Numbered from the stretch's first letter, positions 6,707 through 15,659 are shown. The stretch: DNA of 64,000 nt from DSYU01 sp964437595 (GCA_964437595.1 CAYTHO010000022.1:3064-67063), one strand, 5' to 3'. The notes: generated from the sequence alone by a model not told the origin. Translations and numbers: made by a program.

Positions 6707-7855
6707 TTATTCGCGCAAAGCTCCGGCCTGTTTTTTCCGCAGATCGTCCAGCCAATCCAGCATCACCTGAACCGCGAGGCCCATATTGCCGATGGCGCAG
6801 TGATGCGCGGCCTGGTCGGCATCAGTGAACATGCGGCCCTGGATCGATTTTGCGTTGGTCAGCGCTTTCCACTGCTTCTGGTACAGCACCGGCGGCTGGA
6901 AGGTATCTTTCTCTCCAGCGAGGAGCAGTACATCCTGGTCAACCAGCTCGGAGTGCAAGAACTCTTTATTCATGGCAAGTTCCCAGCGCACCACATCCAG
7001 CAGGTCTTCCTTCTGTGTGATGAAGAGCGTATGGTGAACCACCTGGCTCATCATGGCCGTTTTCATTTTCAGGCGGATCTGAGCGCGCATGATCCCTTCA
7101 TGCTTCATCATCCATTCGACCAGCGAGCGCATCCCTCCGCCGGTGCTTTCGAGCCAGTCCAGCAGCGGGGGAAATACGATGACGCGTTTGATGCGTTTTT
7201 CAAAGGCGGCTGCGCGCAGGCACCAGTATCCGCCCATCGAGATGCCCAGAATCGTCACATCCGTCAGGCCAAAGAAATCGAGGATGGCGCTGACCGGTTT
7301 CTCCCAGGCATGATCAAAAGGCAGGTGGTGTTTGTGCAGGGGTTCTCCCTGGCCCGGGCCTTCAAAGGCGATGACTTCATAGCCGCCTTCCGAAAATAAT
7401 TTCCAAATACCGTAAAACTCTTCGATGAAGGAATCGAAGCCGCCGTGGATGAGGACCGTCCCTTTTTTCTGGCCTACGGGCGCCAGCACATTGGCCGATA
7501 AGAACCCGGTTCCGTAAGGAACTTTATGCTGCTGGATATTGTCGTCTTGAAATGCCTGGTAGAACGTGCCGCGGAAGCTGTCGTAGAGCTTGTGCTTGTC
7601 TGGGTCTGAAGGCCTGGTGAGAAACTCGGCTGCGCGGTAATAGAAAGCGGCGTTCTTCAGCCGGTTTTCGCGCAGGGCTTCCTGCGCCAGGGCCGAGAAG
7701 ACGTTCTTTGAGTCTTCTACGGTCTGGATGGCCTGCCCGGCTTTGGTTAGATCCTCCAGCCGGGTGTACCCCTCCGAATACCACCGGTTGAACTGAAGGT
7801 TAAAAAACGGGTTCTTATGGAATTTATGAAATCCAACGGGTAAAACGGTCTTCAT
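6707..7855 (-). CDS. Alpha/beta hydrolase
   Basis: A serine hydrolase of 382 aa with the alpha/beta fold. The oxyanion-side HGGFDSF lies near residue 137, and the nucleophile elbow is GISMGG near 205. The acid is probably in LLAGEKDTF and the catalytic histidine in DQAAHHCAIG near 350. The roughly 120-residue helical N-terminal part (FNRWYSEGYTRLEDL...) resembles the FrsA/DUF1100-like and 2,6-dihydropseudooxynicotine-hydrolase-like group. It is probably cytoplasmic since no signal peptide is seen. GGAGG lies five bases before the ATG at 7855, so this start is preferred to the ATG four codons upstream. It follows the TetR gene by 39 bases and is likely co-transcribed with and controlled by it. 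Substrate unknown. Confidence 0.88.
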   Translation of the reverse strand: MKTVLPVGFHKFHKNPFFNLQFNRWYSEGYTRLEDLTKAGQAIQTVEDSKNVFSALAQEALRENRLKNAAFYYRAAEFLTRPSDPDKHKLYDSFRGTFYQAFQDDNIQQHKVPYGTGFLSANVLAPVGQKKGTVLIHGGFDSFIEEFYGIWKLFSEGGYEVIAFEGPGQGEPLHKHHLPFDHAWEKPVSAILDFFGLTDVTILGISMGGYWCLRAAAFEKRIKRVIVFPPLLDWLESTGGGMRSLVEWMMKHEGIMRAQIRLKMKTAMMSQVVHHTLFITQKEDLLDVVRWELAMNKEFLHSELVDQDVLLLAGEKDTFQPPVLYQKQWKALTNAKSIQGRMFTDADQAAHHCAIGNMGLAVQVMLDWLDDLRKKQAGALRE

Positions 7856-7894
7856 TCTATCCTCCATGGATAGGAAAATTGCGCCTTTGACGCA

Positions 7895-8539
7895 TTACAA
7901 ATATCCCCAGCGCTCGGGGTGGTGATAGATTGCGCGCGCCAGCAGGCGGATGACGATATCCAGTTTCTCCATAAAGAATGGGCGGGCGGATTCGACGGGT
8001 ACGCTGCGGTCGATGAGCCCGTACATTTCTATTTTGATCCCGGCAACGACCCACATTAAAAGCTGCTGCACCTCCTCTGGCGTGGAGCGAAAATCGCTGG
8101 AGTCGATGCCCGTGTACCAGCTGCCCCAGACGCTCAGCCCTTCGCTCCAGTGTTCCTTCAAATAGGGCGCCAATAAGTGTTTGGCCTCGCCGTCCATAAA
8201 AGACATAAACAGCCTGAAGTGGTCGGGGTTCTTTTCGAGAAAGGCAAACGAAGAATCGATGATGATGCGCAGCCTGGCGAGAATTTCGCCCGGCCACTGC
8301 TGGGTGCGGCCTGCCAGTTCTTCAACGAAGCGTTTGACAGAAAGGTCCACCAGGAACAGGTAAAGATTGTCTTTGCTTCCAAACCAGTAGAAGATACTCC
8401 CTTTTGGGATGCCTAATTCTTTGACGATATTATTGGTGGAAGCTTCTTTAAAGCCGCGGCTGGCAAATTCGGTCATGCAGGCGCGGATGATTTTTTCCTG
8501 CTCCACTGCTGGAAGCTTATCGAATGCTTTGCGTGACAC
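7895..8539 (-). CDS. TetR-family transcriptional regulator
   Basis: A 214-aa repressor-type protein. The N-terminal helix-turn-helix is clear: KIIRACMTEFASRGFKEASTNNIVKELGIPKGSIFYWFGSKDNLY, with the typical G-x-x-K-G-S-x-F-Y-x-F-x-S-K-D recognition segment at about 43-58. The helical C-terminal ligand domain has many Trp/Phe/Met, suggesting a hydrophobic effector. Translation starts at GTG with AAGGA about six bases before it. The gene heads a two-gene unit with an alpha/beta hydrolase. A palindrome at 8588-8605, about 50 bases upstream, is the likely operator, implying autoregulation and hydrolase induction by the ligand. Confidence 0.93.
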   Translation of the reverse strand: MSRKAFDKLPAVEQEKIIRACMTEFASRGFKEASTNNIVKELGIPKGSIFYWFGSKDNLYLFLVDLSVKRFVEELAGRTQQWPGEILARLRIIIDSSFAFLEKNPDHFRLFMSFMDGEAKHLLAPYLKEHWSEGLSVWGSWYTGIDSSDFRSTPEEVQQLLMWVVAGIKIEMYGLIDRSVPVESARPFFMEKLDIVIRLLARAIYHHPERWGYL

Positions 8540-8587
8540 AATCCTTTTCCTTCTTGAGAGAGGGTATGCAAGACGGCTTTTCTAAAA

Positions 8588-8605
8588 TTTGACCACCTGG
8601 TCAAA
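8588..8605. promoter_or_regulatory. Palindromic operator for the TetR regulator
   Basis: TTTGACCA-CC-TGGTCAAA is a perfect 8-bp dyad with a 2-bp centre, and flanking AAAT/AATT extends it imperfectly. Its size and position between the TetR gene and the divergent lipoprotein gene are typical of TetR operators, and it may also affect the lipoprotein gene. Confidence 0.72.
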
Positions 8606-8719
8606 ATTGTAGCGCGAATTTTGCAGCCTGTCAATAGCCAGCGCGCGGGTGGGGGGGCTGGCAGGCCGATCTGGTAGAAACCGCGATCCATATTACAATA
8701 GTGGAGAATAAGGGGATAA

Positions 8720-9718
8720 ATGATGCAAAAGAGACTTGTTGCAAGGATGTGTGTCTTTCTGCTGGGGGCCCTGCTGGCGGCCTGCCAGCCGCCCGCCGAA
8801 GCCATCGAGCGGGCCGTGGCCCAAACGGTAACGGCGTATGAGCGTACGCGCGAGAGCGCGCGAGAGAGCGAGTGCGCCTGCCCGCCCACGGCCCTCCCGG
8901 CCCAGGGCGGCGCGACCCAGGCGGCGGAGCCGCCCGCCGCGGCGCAGAGCACGCCCGCGCCCGCGGGCACTGCCACGGTAGAGGCAGTGGCCTCCGCGCC
9001 CACCCTCCCGCCAACCGAAGCCACCCCGACCCTGCCCGAGGTAATCGGCACGCCCGCGGCGCCCGGCACGCTGGGCGCGGATGGGGTGTACACCTTTGTG
9101 GATGGTTCCGGCGGGGATATTTTCTCCGCCAAAGATGGGGTGATGATCGAGAGCTGGCCGGATAAAAACGGCGGCGGGCACAACAATACCCAGTTCGAGC
9201 GCGACCACCGCACGCTGATGCAGTTCGAACTGTCGCCCATCCCGGCCAATGCCACCCTGCTGGATGCCACCCTGTACCTGTATCACAGCTACGAGCCGGA
9301 GGATGGGATCGTCGCCACCGTGACCATCTATTCGCTGTCCGCCGCCAACGCGGGCTGGCACGCCGGCGTGCAAGACCTGGACCCCGCCGCCGCGGGGGAG
9401 TTCTGCTGGAACGCGCTGGCTTCGGATGGGGCGGGTGGCGTGCTGATCCCCTGGGCCGGCAGCCCGGGCGCCTCTACCCCCGGCGTGGATTTCGAGCCGG
9501 ACCCCATCGCCACATTTGAATTTGATGAAAATACCCCGCTGGGCGCCGAAATTGCCGTTCCGCTCAAGCTGGAGCGCGTGCAGGGCTGGCTCGGCGCGCC
9601 CAACACCAACTACGGGATGATCTTCTTCTCCTCCACCAACAGCGGGCACGTGGCGCAGTCGGACCACCCCAAACCTGAGCTGCGGCCCAAGCTGGTGGTG
9701 CGGTACAGGTTGGATTAG
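8720..9718 (+). CDS. Lipoprotein with a CBM96/DNRLRE-like beta-sandwich domain
   Basis: A secreted lipoprotein of 332 aa. The signal peptide ends in a lipobox LLAAC with Cys at 22. A low-complexity linker rich in Pro, Thr and Ala runs to about residue 110. Residues about 115-330 look like a DNRLRE/CBM96-type jelly roll: paired strands, HNNTQFERDHRTLMQFELSPIPANATLLDATLYLYH near 155-190, and the terminal SGHVAQSDHPKPELRPKLVVRY, matching the family ending. Such domains occur on surface proteins and may bind polysaccharide. AAGGGG lies four to five bases before the first ATG, and a TACAAT box lies at 8694-8699. The gene is monocistronic and has no enzymatic motif. Confidence 0.8.
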   Translation: MMQKRLVARMCVFLLGALLAACQPPAEAIERAVAQTVTAYERTRESARESECACPPTALPAQGGATQAAEPPAAAQSTPAPAGTATVEAVASAPTLPPTEATPTLPEVIGTPAAPGTLGADGVYTFVDGSGGDIFSAKDGVMIESWPDKNGGGHNNTQFERDHRTLMQFELSPIPANATLLDATLYLYHSYEPEDGIVATVTIYSLSAANAGWHAGVQDLDPAAAGEFCWNALASDGAGGVLIPWAGSPGASTPGVDFEPDPIATFEFDENTPLGAEIAVPLKLERVQGWLGAPNTNYGMIFFSSTNSGHVAQSDHPKPELRPKLVVRYRLD

Positions 9719-9748
9719 CGCGAGCAGCGGACGGGGTTGGGAAACATT

Positions 9749-9783
9749 CTCGCTGACGCGAGCGTCGGCAAAGGATTGCCGAC
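9749..9783. repeat. Two adjacent small hairpins
   Basis: CTCGC-TGAC-GCGAG (9749-9762) and GTCGGCAA-AGGA-TTGCCGAC (9764-9783) lie back to back, 30 bases after the lipoprotein stop and before the convergent ATPase gene. There is no T-run. They resemble the hairpin words seen upstream of dinB and are probably members of a dispersed intergenic repeat set. Confidence 0.65.
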
Positions 9784-9903
9784 CTACAGTGGAGCTGCTG
9801 GCGCGGGCGGCGGACAGGGTGTGAAGGCGAAAATGGGACCGCTGATGAACGCGGATAAGACCCATGTTCTTATTCGCGCCTATTATGGCTCTTCTTATGG
9901 CGT

Positions 9904-11343
9904 TTAGCGGGAGCGCACCCAATCGCAGAAGACGGAACCGGATATCTCCAACCGGGTGAATTCGCCCTGTTCGTCTGGGTCCCTGCCAATCAGGAAGCCG
10001 TAATCGAGCAGGGAGCGGATGACTGCGTTATCGCTGCCATCCACACGGCCTGCGTTAGCGATCTTCTTGAGCACGCTGCGCTCTTTCGGCTCGAAGCGCT
10101 CCCAATAATGGCGGTAGTAGAAGGAGTCCATATCTCGGCTGAACTCATTCTTGATTTCATTCCGCGCGTCTTTCCGCCGCCGCACATCGATGGAATGGTT
10201 ATAGAACACCGAGGCTGCTGCCTGGAGCGGAAGGGGCATGAGCCCTGCCAGCCCGATCAGGTAATCTATCTCTTCTTTCTTGTAGTTCAAAGGCTGTTCC
10301 GCTTCCTCGGCGGGCTCGCGGATCAGGCTGCGCGCCTCTTCCGGTGATAAAGAGCCCATGGTGATGTACTGGTTGAACAGCCCGAAGAAGGGCGACCCCG
10401 GCTGGCTGCCGTGCTCGGGTTGGATGGTGGAGGGGTGGCGGTAGGAGGATGTGACCCAGGCGATCTTTCCATCGCTGTCGTATGAGATCGAGCGCAGCAG
10501 GTTAAAGAAGGTGATATCGAAGGAGGGGTCCTGGCCCAGCTTTTCAAACTCATCCAGGAACAGGATGTATTTCCAGCCTTTCTGCTGGATCCGATTGAAA
10601 AACGAGGTCATATATTCGGCGGAGATGCTTGATTGAACGTTGAAATGCGTTTCGCCGGGGTCGCCGTGCTGGAGGGTAGCCTCGCCGGTTTTCAGCACAA
10701 TGTAGCGGTAGAACTGCGCGGCGTTGGTGATGCCGCTCTGCAGGTTGAGGTTGACCAGCACCAGGCTCTGGTTTTCCGCCGCGGTCAGGTACTCCTGGCG
10801 AATGCGCGGGTTGCACAGCAGCTTGATGAACGAGGTTTTGCCCGATCTGCGCGCGCCCATGATGGCGAGGCAGTTAAGCTGCGGGCCCAGCACGCGGTTG
10901 AAGAACTCGCGTACCTGGGCTTTGCTGCGGTAGTACCGTTTGGGGTCAGAAATGGGCGAGCCGACAATGTAAGGGCTGCGGTACTTCCAGCCTTCCATGT
11001 GGTCCTCGTCTGACCGGGCGGGCAGCGCGGCGACGGTGATATCGGCCTGCTCCTCGGGGGTCAGGTTGGCCTTGCGGATCTGTTCCAGCTCGGCTTCCAC
11101 CCGCAGGTGCTCGTGCTCTACCTGCTCGCCCAGCAGGCGAAGCTGCTCCTGCTGGTGGAGGATCTGTTGGGCCTGTTCCGTCGCTTTGGCCAGCATGGCG
11201 TTTTTCTCATTCTCGATCTGGTTCTGCAGTTCCTCGCGCTTTTCTTTGTGGGCCAGGCGCGCGCTGTACAGGCTGAGCACAAAACCCAGGAGGGCAATCG
11301 CAGCGGTTACCACCACATTCAACAGGGAGATCTCATCGCTCAT
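9904..11343 (-). CDS. Membrane-anchored coiled-coil P-loop ATPase (STAND/AAA-like)
   Basis: A 479-aa protein of the uncharacterised AAA/STAND kind. One membrane span lies at about residues 8-26, and the short N-terminus should be outside. Residues 30-92 form a charged coiled coil (EKREELQNQIENEKNAMLAK...), and a linker leads to the ATPase. Walker A is GARRSGKTS (163-171) and Walker B is ILFLDEFEKL (260-269). SYRHPS (300-305), about 30 residues on, is a sensor-like segment, and residues about 410-479 look like a winged helix (ERSVLKKIANAGRVDGSDNAVIRSLLDYGFLI). AGAGG precedes the ATG. It follows the tri-GAF ATPase gene by 39 bases on the same strand, so the pair is probably one operon. The function is unknown. 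Signal relay or defence are both possible. Confidence 0.82.
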   Translation of the reverse strand: MSDEISLLNVVVTAAIALLGFVLSLYSARLAHKEKREELQNQIENEKNAMLAKATEQAQQILHQQEQLRLLGEQVEHEHLRVEAELEQIRKANLTPEEQADITVAALPARSDEDHMEGWKYRSPYIVGSPISDPKRYYRSKAQVREFFNRVLGPQLNCLAIMGARRSGKTSFIKLLCNPRIRQEYLTAAENQSLVLVNLNLQSGITNAAQFYRYIVLKTGEATLQHGDPGETHFNVQSSISAEYMTSFFNRIQQKGWKYILFLDEFEKLGQDPSFDITFFNLLRSISYDSDGKIAWVTSSYRHPSTIQPEHGSQPGSPFFGLFNQYITMGSLSPEEARSLIREPAEEAEQPLNYKKEEIDYLIGLAGLMPLPLQAAASVFYNHSIDVRRRKDARNEIKNEFSRDMDSFYYRHYWERFEPKERSVLKKIANAGRVDGSDNAVIRSLLDYGFLIGRDPDEQGEFTRLEISGSVFCDWVRSR

Positions 11344-11382
11344 AGGTACCTCTGTGACTCGGTTCTCGGCCCGGCGGGCGCG

Positions 11383-14300
11383 TTAATGGTTCAGGCAGTA
11401 GATCCAGCGCGAGAAGAAGGGGATCACGCCGCGGTAGCCCGCTACGCTGGCGGGAACCACCAGGCGTTCGATCAGCTTGCGGGCGATCAGGTGGTTCAGG
11501 CCATCGGTGATCTGCTGGGGGCTGTAGTTCTGCATCTGGGCGCGGATGCGGGTTTCCGGCACCCACTGCTGGCCGTCTTCATTGCAGTTGGCAATTTCTG
11601 TGGCGAGGTCCATTTCGATGGGGTCCAGCTCATTGGTGATAAACACGCACAGCCCGCTCACCTTCGACTTCTGCTTGATCACGCGCAGCGTATCTTCCAG
11701 GGAGACGAAATTGATGTGGTTCTTCTGGTTCATCTGGAGGATCAGCTCGTGGCAGAAAGTTTGCAGCAAGAGCGGGTGCCCATGCGTTACGCGCACTAGC
11801 TCATCCACGGCGCTCTCTTCGATGAATACCCTGTCCTTGAGCGGGAGGCGGATCAGGTCTCTGGCCTCTTCTTCTTCCAGGTAAGATACTTCTTTCTGCA
11901 GGGTAAAGGCGGAAATCAGGGCGATGTACGGTTTGGAGGTACCTTCCAGCAGGCGCGACCCGGCTACGATGAAGCCTACGTGCGGGTTGTACTGCATCTC
12001 GTGGCGCAGCAGCCCAAAGATCTCGGCGTGGATGGCCCCATCCATCACCTTCTGATCGAGTACTTCGAATTCATCGAACATTAACAGCACCATGCCCGGG
12101 TCGATGCAGCCGCCAATGGCGCGCATGAAGGAGGAGAAGGCCTCGGAAGGGTTGTTGTCAAAAGCGGCCTTGCCCGGCATATCCGGTGCTTTGCTAACCA
12201 GCGGGTGCTCGGTCATGTGATGGTGGATCAACCTGACAATTTCATGCAGGAAATCGCGGTCGCTTTTGGCCCAGTTTCCCTGCATGTCGATATGGATGGG
12301 GACGATGGGGAAGCTTTGATTCATGCGCAGGTCTTCGCTGAACTTGCCCCGCGCAAGCTGGACGAGGATGGAGCTTTTTCCCACCCGCTTCTGCCCAAAC
12401 AGCACCATCACGTTATTCTGCCCCGCGCCGCGCAGGTTGGATTTGACCCAGGCATAGATATCCTGCCGGCCAAAGAACGGACCGCCGCTGGCAACCGCGG
12501 CCCCGGTAACGTAGGGGTTTTCCACCTGGACCACTAACGACGCGGGCGCTGTTTGAATCACCTGCAGCCATTGTTCGATGATGCGGGTGAAGATTTGCGC
12601 TTCCGGGCGGGGGAGCCCCTCGGCTTTCTTGCGCATTTCGGTCAGGGTGTACACGGTCTGGCCGTATTTGGTATCGCTGCGCTGCGCGTTGAGCGAATCG
12701 GCTACCTGTGTTTTTAAGTCGATGAAGAAGCGGGCCGCCTCGGCCATAAAGAACTGCGGGTCGAGCAGGTGTGGTGTGGTTTGGAGCTGGCGGTTGTTGG
12801 CCGCATCGATGATGCCGGAAATCGTCCTCAGTTCCAGCGCATCGCTCATATTCTGGAACAGGATAGTGGCTTCCGGGCCATCCATCAGGAATTCAGCGTG
12901 CTTGCCAACCTGGGCCGGCAGGTTCCTTAAAATCTGCGGGTCGAAGTCGTGCTTGAACAGGGCGGCATAATAATCGATGATCTGGGCGTTGGCTGGCCGG
13001 TTCGCGCGCAGCCGCTCGGCGGTCTGGTTGAGGATGCTGATCGAGTGCCAGCGGTCGCGCCCAAAATTGTGCAAGGTGGGGAGCAGGTTGAACTGCTCGC
13101 GGTTGATCTGGTCGGCCAGGCGTTCGGCTTCCAGCAGGCGGGCATTTTCCAGGGCGATGGCGGCGGTCTGGGCGATCAGGTCGAAGACCAGCTCATCCAG
13201 CTCGCTGAAATACGTGGTCTCCTTCTCGCCCGCCCGCTCGCGCATCTTGGTTTCAACTTTCAGCACGCCGACCAGTTTTTCGCCTACCATGAGCGGCGCG
13301 CCCATGAAGGACTCGCACTTCTGCGCGCCGGTGAAGTTGAACTCATCGTAATGCCCCAGGTGATGCGGGTGGCGGGTCAGCTCCAGGTTGCTGCGGGCAA
13401 TGAACGACTTTGGCTTCATCGCGATCCACACCGTCAGCCCGACCCGATCCTTGCGGTTGGAAGGGGTTTCCTCCTTGATGGGTTTTAGCTCGTAAATGCG
13501 CACGTTGGGGCCCAGCGTGGCCCATCCGACGGCGGCCCATTCCGGCTGGATGAGGTAGTTGCCGTCGCGCAGGAACAGCGCGCAGGCGCGGGCGTTGAAC
13601 AACCTGGCGGTGGCGGTCACCACTTTGTTGACCAGGGAAGGCACGTCCAGGCCGCCGCGCAGAATCTCCATAATGGTGGGCTGCGCATCACGGATCACCT
13701 GGTAGCGGGTGGGGCCCTGCTCCTGGATGCGGATGATCGCCAGGGCCACATCCTGGTTGAGGGCCTGGAAGCGTTGGCGGGCTTCATCGGAGAAGTAGCG
13801 ATCATCGGGTACGCCAATGGTGGAGGTATTTTCCACTTTGATGACGCCGATGATCGTACCGCCCACGCGCAGCGGCGCGCCCAAGAACGCGCCGCACACG
13901 GTGTTGTTCACATCTGGAAAATTGAATTTGTCGTAGCCCCCGCGGTGGTGCGGGTGGCTGCGCAGTTCGTTAATGTCGCGAGCGTAGACGGTTTCGCCGG
14001 TGGCGGCAATATAGGCCGTCAGGCCCACCTTCTCCTTGCTGGCGCGCACTTCTTCCTCGGTGGGGAGTATGTAGGAGCGGATCACGGTGCGCAAGATTTG
14101 CGAGCCGCTGCCGGCGCGCTGGGTGAGGGTTTTGCGCTGCGGGTCGGTCAGGTAGATGGCGCAGGAATCGGCGCGCATCACGGAAGCCATGACGGCCACG
14201 ATGATATCGAGGAAGCTGTCCATCTCGCCTTCGGTGGCGGCGGCTTCGTTGATCACATCGCGCGTCCAGGCGGTCAGCGCGGCATCCATTTCGTCGCGGG

Positions 14301-14889
14301 CGGCCATTTTCTGGTAGACCACGCATTTGCTGGCCACGCGGCCCACGGTTTCCAGCAGAATCTGGTCGTTCGTATCGAAGGCAGGCACGGCTTCGCCGCC
14401 ATTGGAGCGCCGCTCGGCTTTGATCAGGCCGATCACTTCGCCGCTCAACCCGCGCATCGGCACGCCCAGGAAGGTTTTTAGCACCAGCTTGGCATCTGGG
14501 AGCATCTCTGGGTCGTGCTTGCCAGAGTAATGGGGGTGCTTGTTCAATTCTTCCGGGCTGCGCGCCAGGAAAGACTGCCCTTTAGACAATATCCAGCCGG
14601 TGAGGCCCAACTTTTCTTCAGGGTGGGCCGGAACGTCCGGCACCTGCTGCATGGGCACCACCCGCACCGTGCCAATATTGATAAATTGTTTTTGATAGCC
14701 AAAACCGGCCCGTTGGGTGGCGGTTTCTCCGGAATCATCGATCATAAAGATCGAAGCCGCGCTGGCATGCAGTTCTTCAGCTACCCGGCAAATGATACAG
14801 TCCAGAAGTTCGGGAAGAGTCGAATCAGGACGAAGATTCCGAATCAACTGCGATTGGATCTCCGTTGAGATCTTTAAGGTATTGTACAT
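11383..14889 (-). CDS. Tri-GAF sensor fused to a STAND-like P-loop ATPase
   Basis: A cytosolic protein of 1168 aa. Three GAF domains lie at about 20-195, 215-390 and 405-585. Each has the core ending FLG(A/V)P(L/M)...G(V/L)IK(V/A)E, and each carries the same insertion L-A/S-R...L-x-x-HPH(H/Y)-x-G near its middle. A helical linker (590-800) leads to PFFGRQD at 804-810, the usual entry of STAND ATPases. Walker A is GQKRVGKSS (832-840) and Walker B is LLMFDEFEVL (935-944). A winged-helix-like C-terminus covers 1075-1168. No kinase, cyclase or DNA-binding output domain is visible, so ATP-driven assembly is the likely output (inference). It is the first gene of a two-gene unit with the membrane ATPase, which shares the ATPase and C-terminal arrangement. 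The start ATG is at 14889. Confidence 0.85.
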   Translation of the reverse strand: MYNTLKISTEIQSQLIRNLRPDSTLPELLDCIICRVAEELHASAASIFMIDDSGETATQRAGFGYQKQFINIGTVRVVPMQQVPDVPAHPEEKLGLTGWILSKGQSFLARSPEELNKHPHYSGKHDPEMLPDAKLVLKTFLGVPMRGLSGEVIGLIKAERRSNGGEAVPAFDTNDQILLETVGRVASKCVVYQKMAARDEMDAALTAWTRDVINEAAATEGEMDSFLDIIVAVMASVMRADSCAIYLTDPQRKTLTQRAGSGSQILRTVIRSYILPTEEEVRASKEKVGLTAYIAATGETVYARDINELRSHPHHRGGYDKFNFPDVNNTVCGAFLGAPLRVGGTIIGVIKVENTSTIGVPDDRYFSDEARQRFQALNQDVALAIIRIQEQGPTRYQVIRDAQPTIMEILRGGLDVPSLVNKVVTATARLFNARACALFLRDGNYLIQPEWAAVGWATLGPNVRIYELKPIKEETPSNRKDRVGLTVWIAMKPKSFIARSNLELTRHPHHLGHYDEFNFTGAQKCESFMGAPLMVGEKLVGVLKVETKMRERAGEKETTYFSELDELVFDLIAQTAAIALENARLLEAERLADQINREQFNLLPTLHNFGRDRWHSISILNQTAERLRANRPANAQIIDYYAALFKHDFDPQILRNLPAQVGKHAEFLMDGPEATILFQNMSDALELRTISGIIDAANNRQLQTTPHLLDPQFFMAEAARFFIDLKTQVADSLNAQRSDTKYGQTVYTLTEMRKKAEGLPRPEAQIFTRIIEQWLQVIQTAPASLVVQVENPYVTGAAVASGGPFFGRQDIYAWVKSNLRGAGQNNVMVLFGQKRVGKSSILVQLARGKFSEDLRMNQSFPIVPIHIDMQGNWAKSDRDFLHEIVRLIHHHMTEHPLVSKAPDMPGKAAFDNNPSEAFSSFMRAIGGCIDPGMVLLMFDEFEVLDQKVMDGAIHAEIFGLLRHEMQYNPHVGFIVAGSRLLEGTSKPYIALISAFTLQKEVSYLEEEEARDLIRLPLKDRVFIEESAVDELVRVTHGHPLLLQTFCHELILQMNQKNHINFVSLEDTLRVIKQKSKVSGLCVFITNELDPIEMDLATEIANCNEDGQQWVPETRIRAQMQNYSPQQITDGLNHLIARKLIERLVVPASVAGYRGVIPFFSRWIYCLNH

Positions 14890-14984
14890 GGTCGTACTCC
14901 GGTTTGGGAGAAGAGTTCTGAAATGAGTATATATAAGATTGAATGGCGTGTCAAATAGAGAAAGCCTTTCTTCCGGCGGTGGAG

Positions 14985-14990
14985 TATAAT
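14985..14990 (+). promoter_or_regulatory. -10 box of a near-leaderless promoter for udk
   Basis: TATAAT lies six bases before the ATG at 14997. No clear -35 or Shine-Dalgarno sequence is seen, so transcription should begin at or next to the start codon. Confidence 0.6.
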
Positions 14991-14996
14991 CGGGCT

Positions 14997-15659
14997 ATGC
15001 CCGATCAAAACAAGCCCCTGGTTATTGGAATTGCTGGCGGGACGGGTTCTGGCAAGACGACCGTGACCAGCGTTATCTTAAAGCGGGTGGGCGCGCAGCA
15101 CATCGCGCTCCTGCCGCATGATGCGTACTACCGGGATGTCAAGAATCTCACCCTGGATGAGCGCGCGCGGATCAACTACGACCATCCCGATTCGCTGGAA
15201 ACGGACCTGATGGTGCGCCACATTCACCAGCTGAAGAACTGGCAGCCGGTTGAGCTGCCGGTGTACGATTTTACAACCCACAGCCGCACGGAACACACCA
15301 TTCACATCGAGCCGCGCCAGGTGATCCTGGTGGAAGGCATCCTGATCTTTTACGAGCCGGAGCTGCGCCCGCTGTTCGATGTGAAAATTTTCGTCGATAC
15401 CGACCCGGATATCCGCTTTATCCGCCGCCTGCAGCGCGACATCGTCGAGCGTGGGCGCACCACGGATTCGGTCATTCACCAGTATTTGTCCACCGTGCGG
15501 CCCATGCACCTGGAGTTCGTCGAGCCCTCCAAGCGCTATGCCGATATCATCATCCCGGAGGGCGGGCTGAACACGGTAGCGATGGATATGGTCACCGCCC
15601 GGCTCGAATCACTGCTGCAAGCAACAGGAGTCCAGGCGCATGAACCCAAACCGGTTTAA
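14997..15659 (+). CDS. udk: Uridine kinase
   Basis: P-loop kinase of 220 aa that phosphorylates uridine and cytidine in pyrimidine salvage. Motifs are GIAGGTGSGKTTV (residues 11-23), LLPHDAYYRD near 40 (substrate-binding Asp), NYDHPDSLETDLM near 60, YDFTTHSRT near 85, VILVEGILIFYEPELRP near 105, and the lid RRLQRDIVERGRT near 145. These are classic uridine kinase signatures, and the length is normal. The frame stays open 54 bases further upstream, but homologous sequence begins after the ATG at 14997, which directly follows a TATAAT box. The last 20 bases overlap the MFS transporter gene, so the two are translationally coupled. A nucleoside substrate for the transporter is possible but not shown. 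Confidence 0.95.
   Translation: MPDQNKPLVIGIAGGTGSGKTTVTSVILKRVGAQHIALLPHDAYYRDVKNLTLDERARINYDHPDSLETDLMVRHIHQLKNWQPVELPVYDFTTHSRTEHTIHIEPRQVILVEGILIFYEPELRPLFDVKIFVDTDPDIRFIRRLQRDIVERGRTTDSVIHQYLSTVRPMHLEFVEPSKRYADIIIPEGGLNTVAMDMVTARLESLLQATGVQAHEPKPV

Noticed and set aside
9904..14889. Calling the ATPase pair a known defence system (AVAST, NLR-like or similar)
   Set aside because: Neither protein shows a recognisable effector domain or the repeat sensor of those systems, so a named call is not supported.
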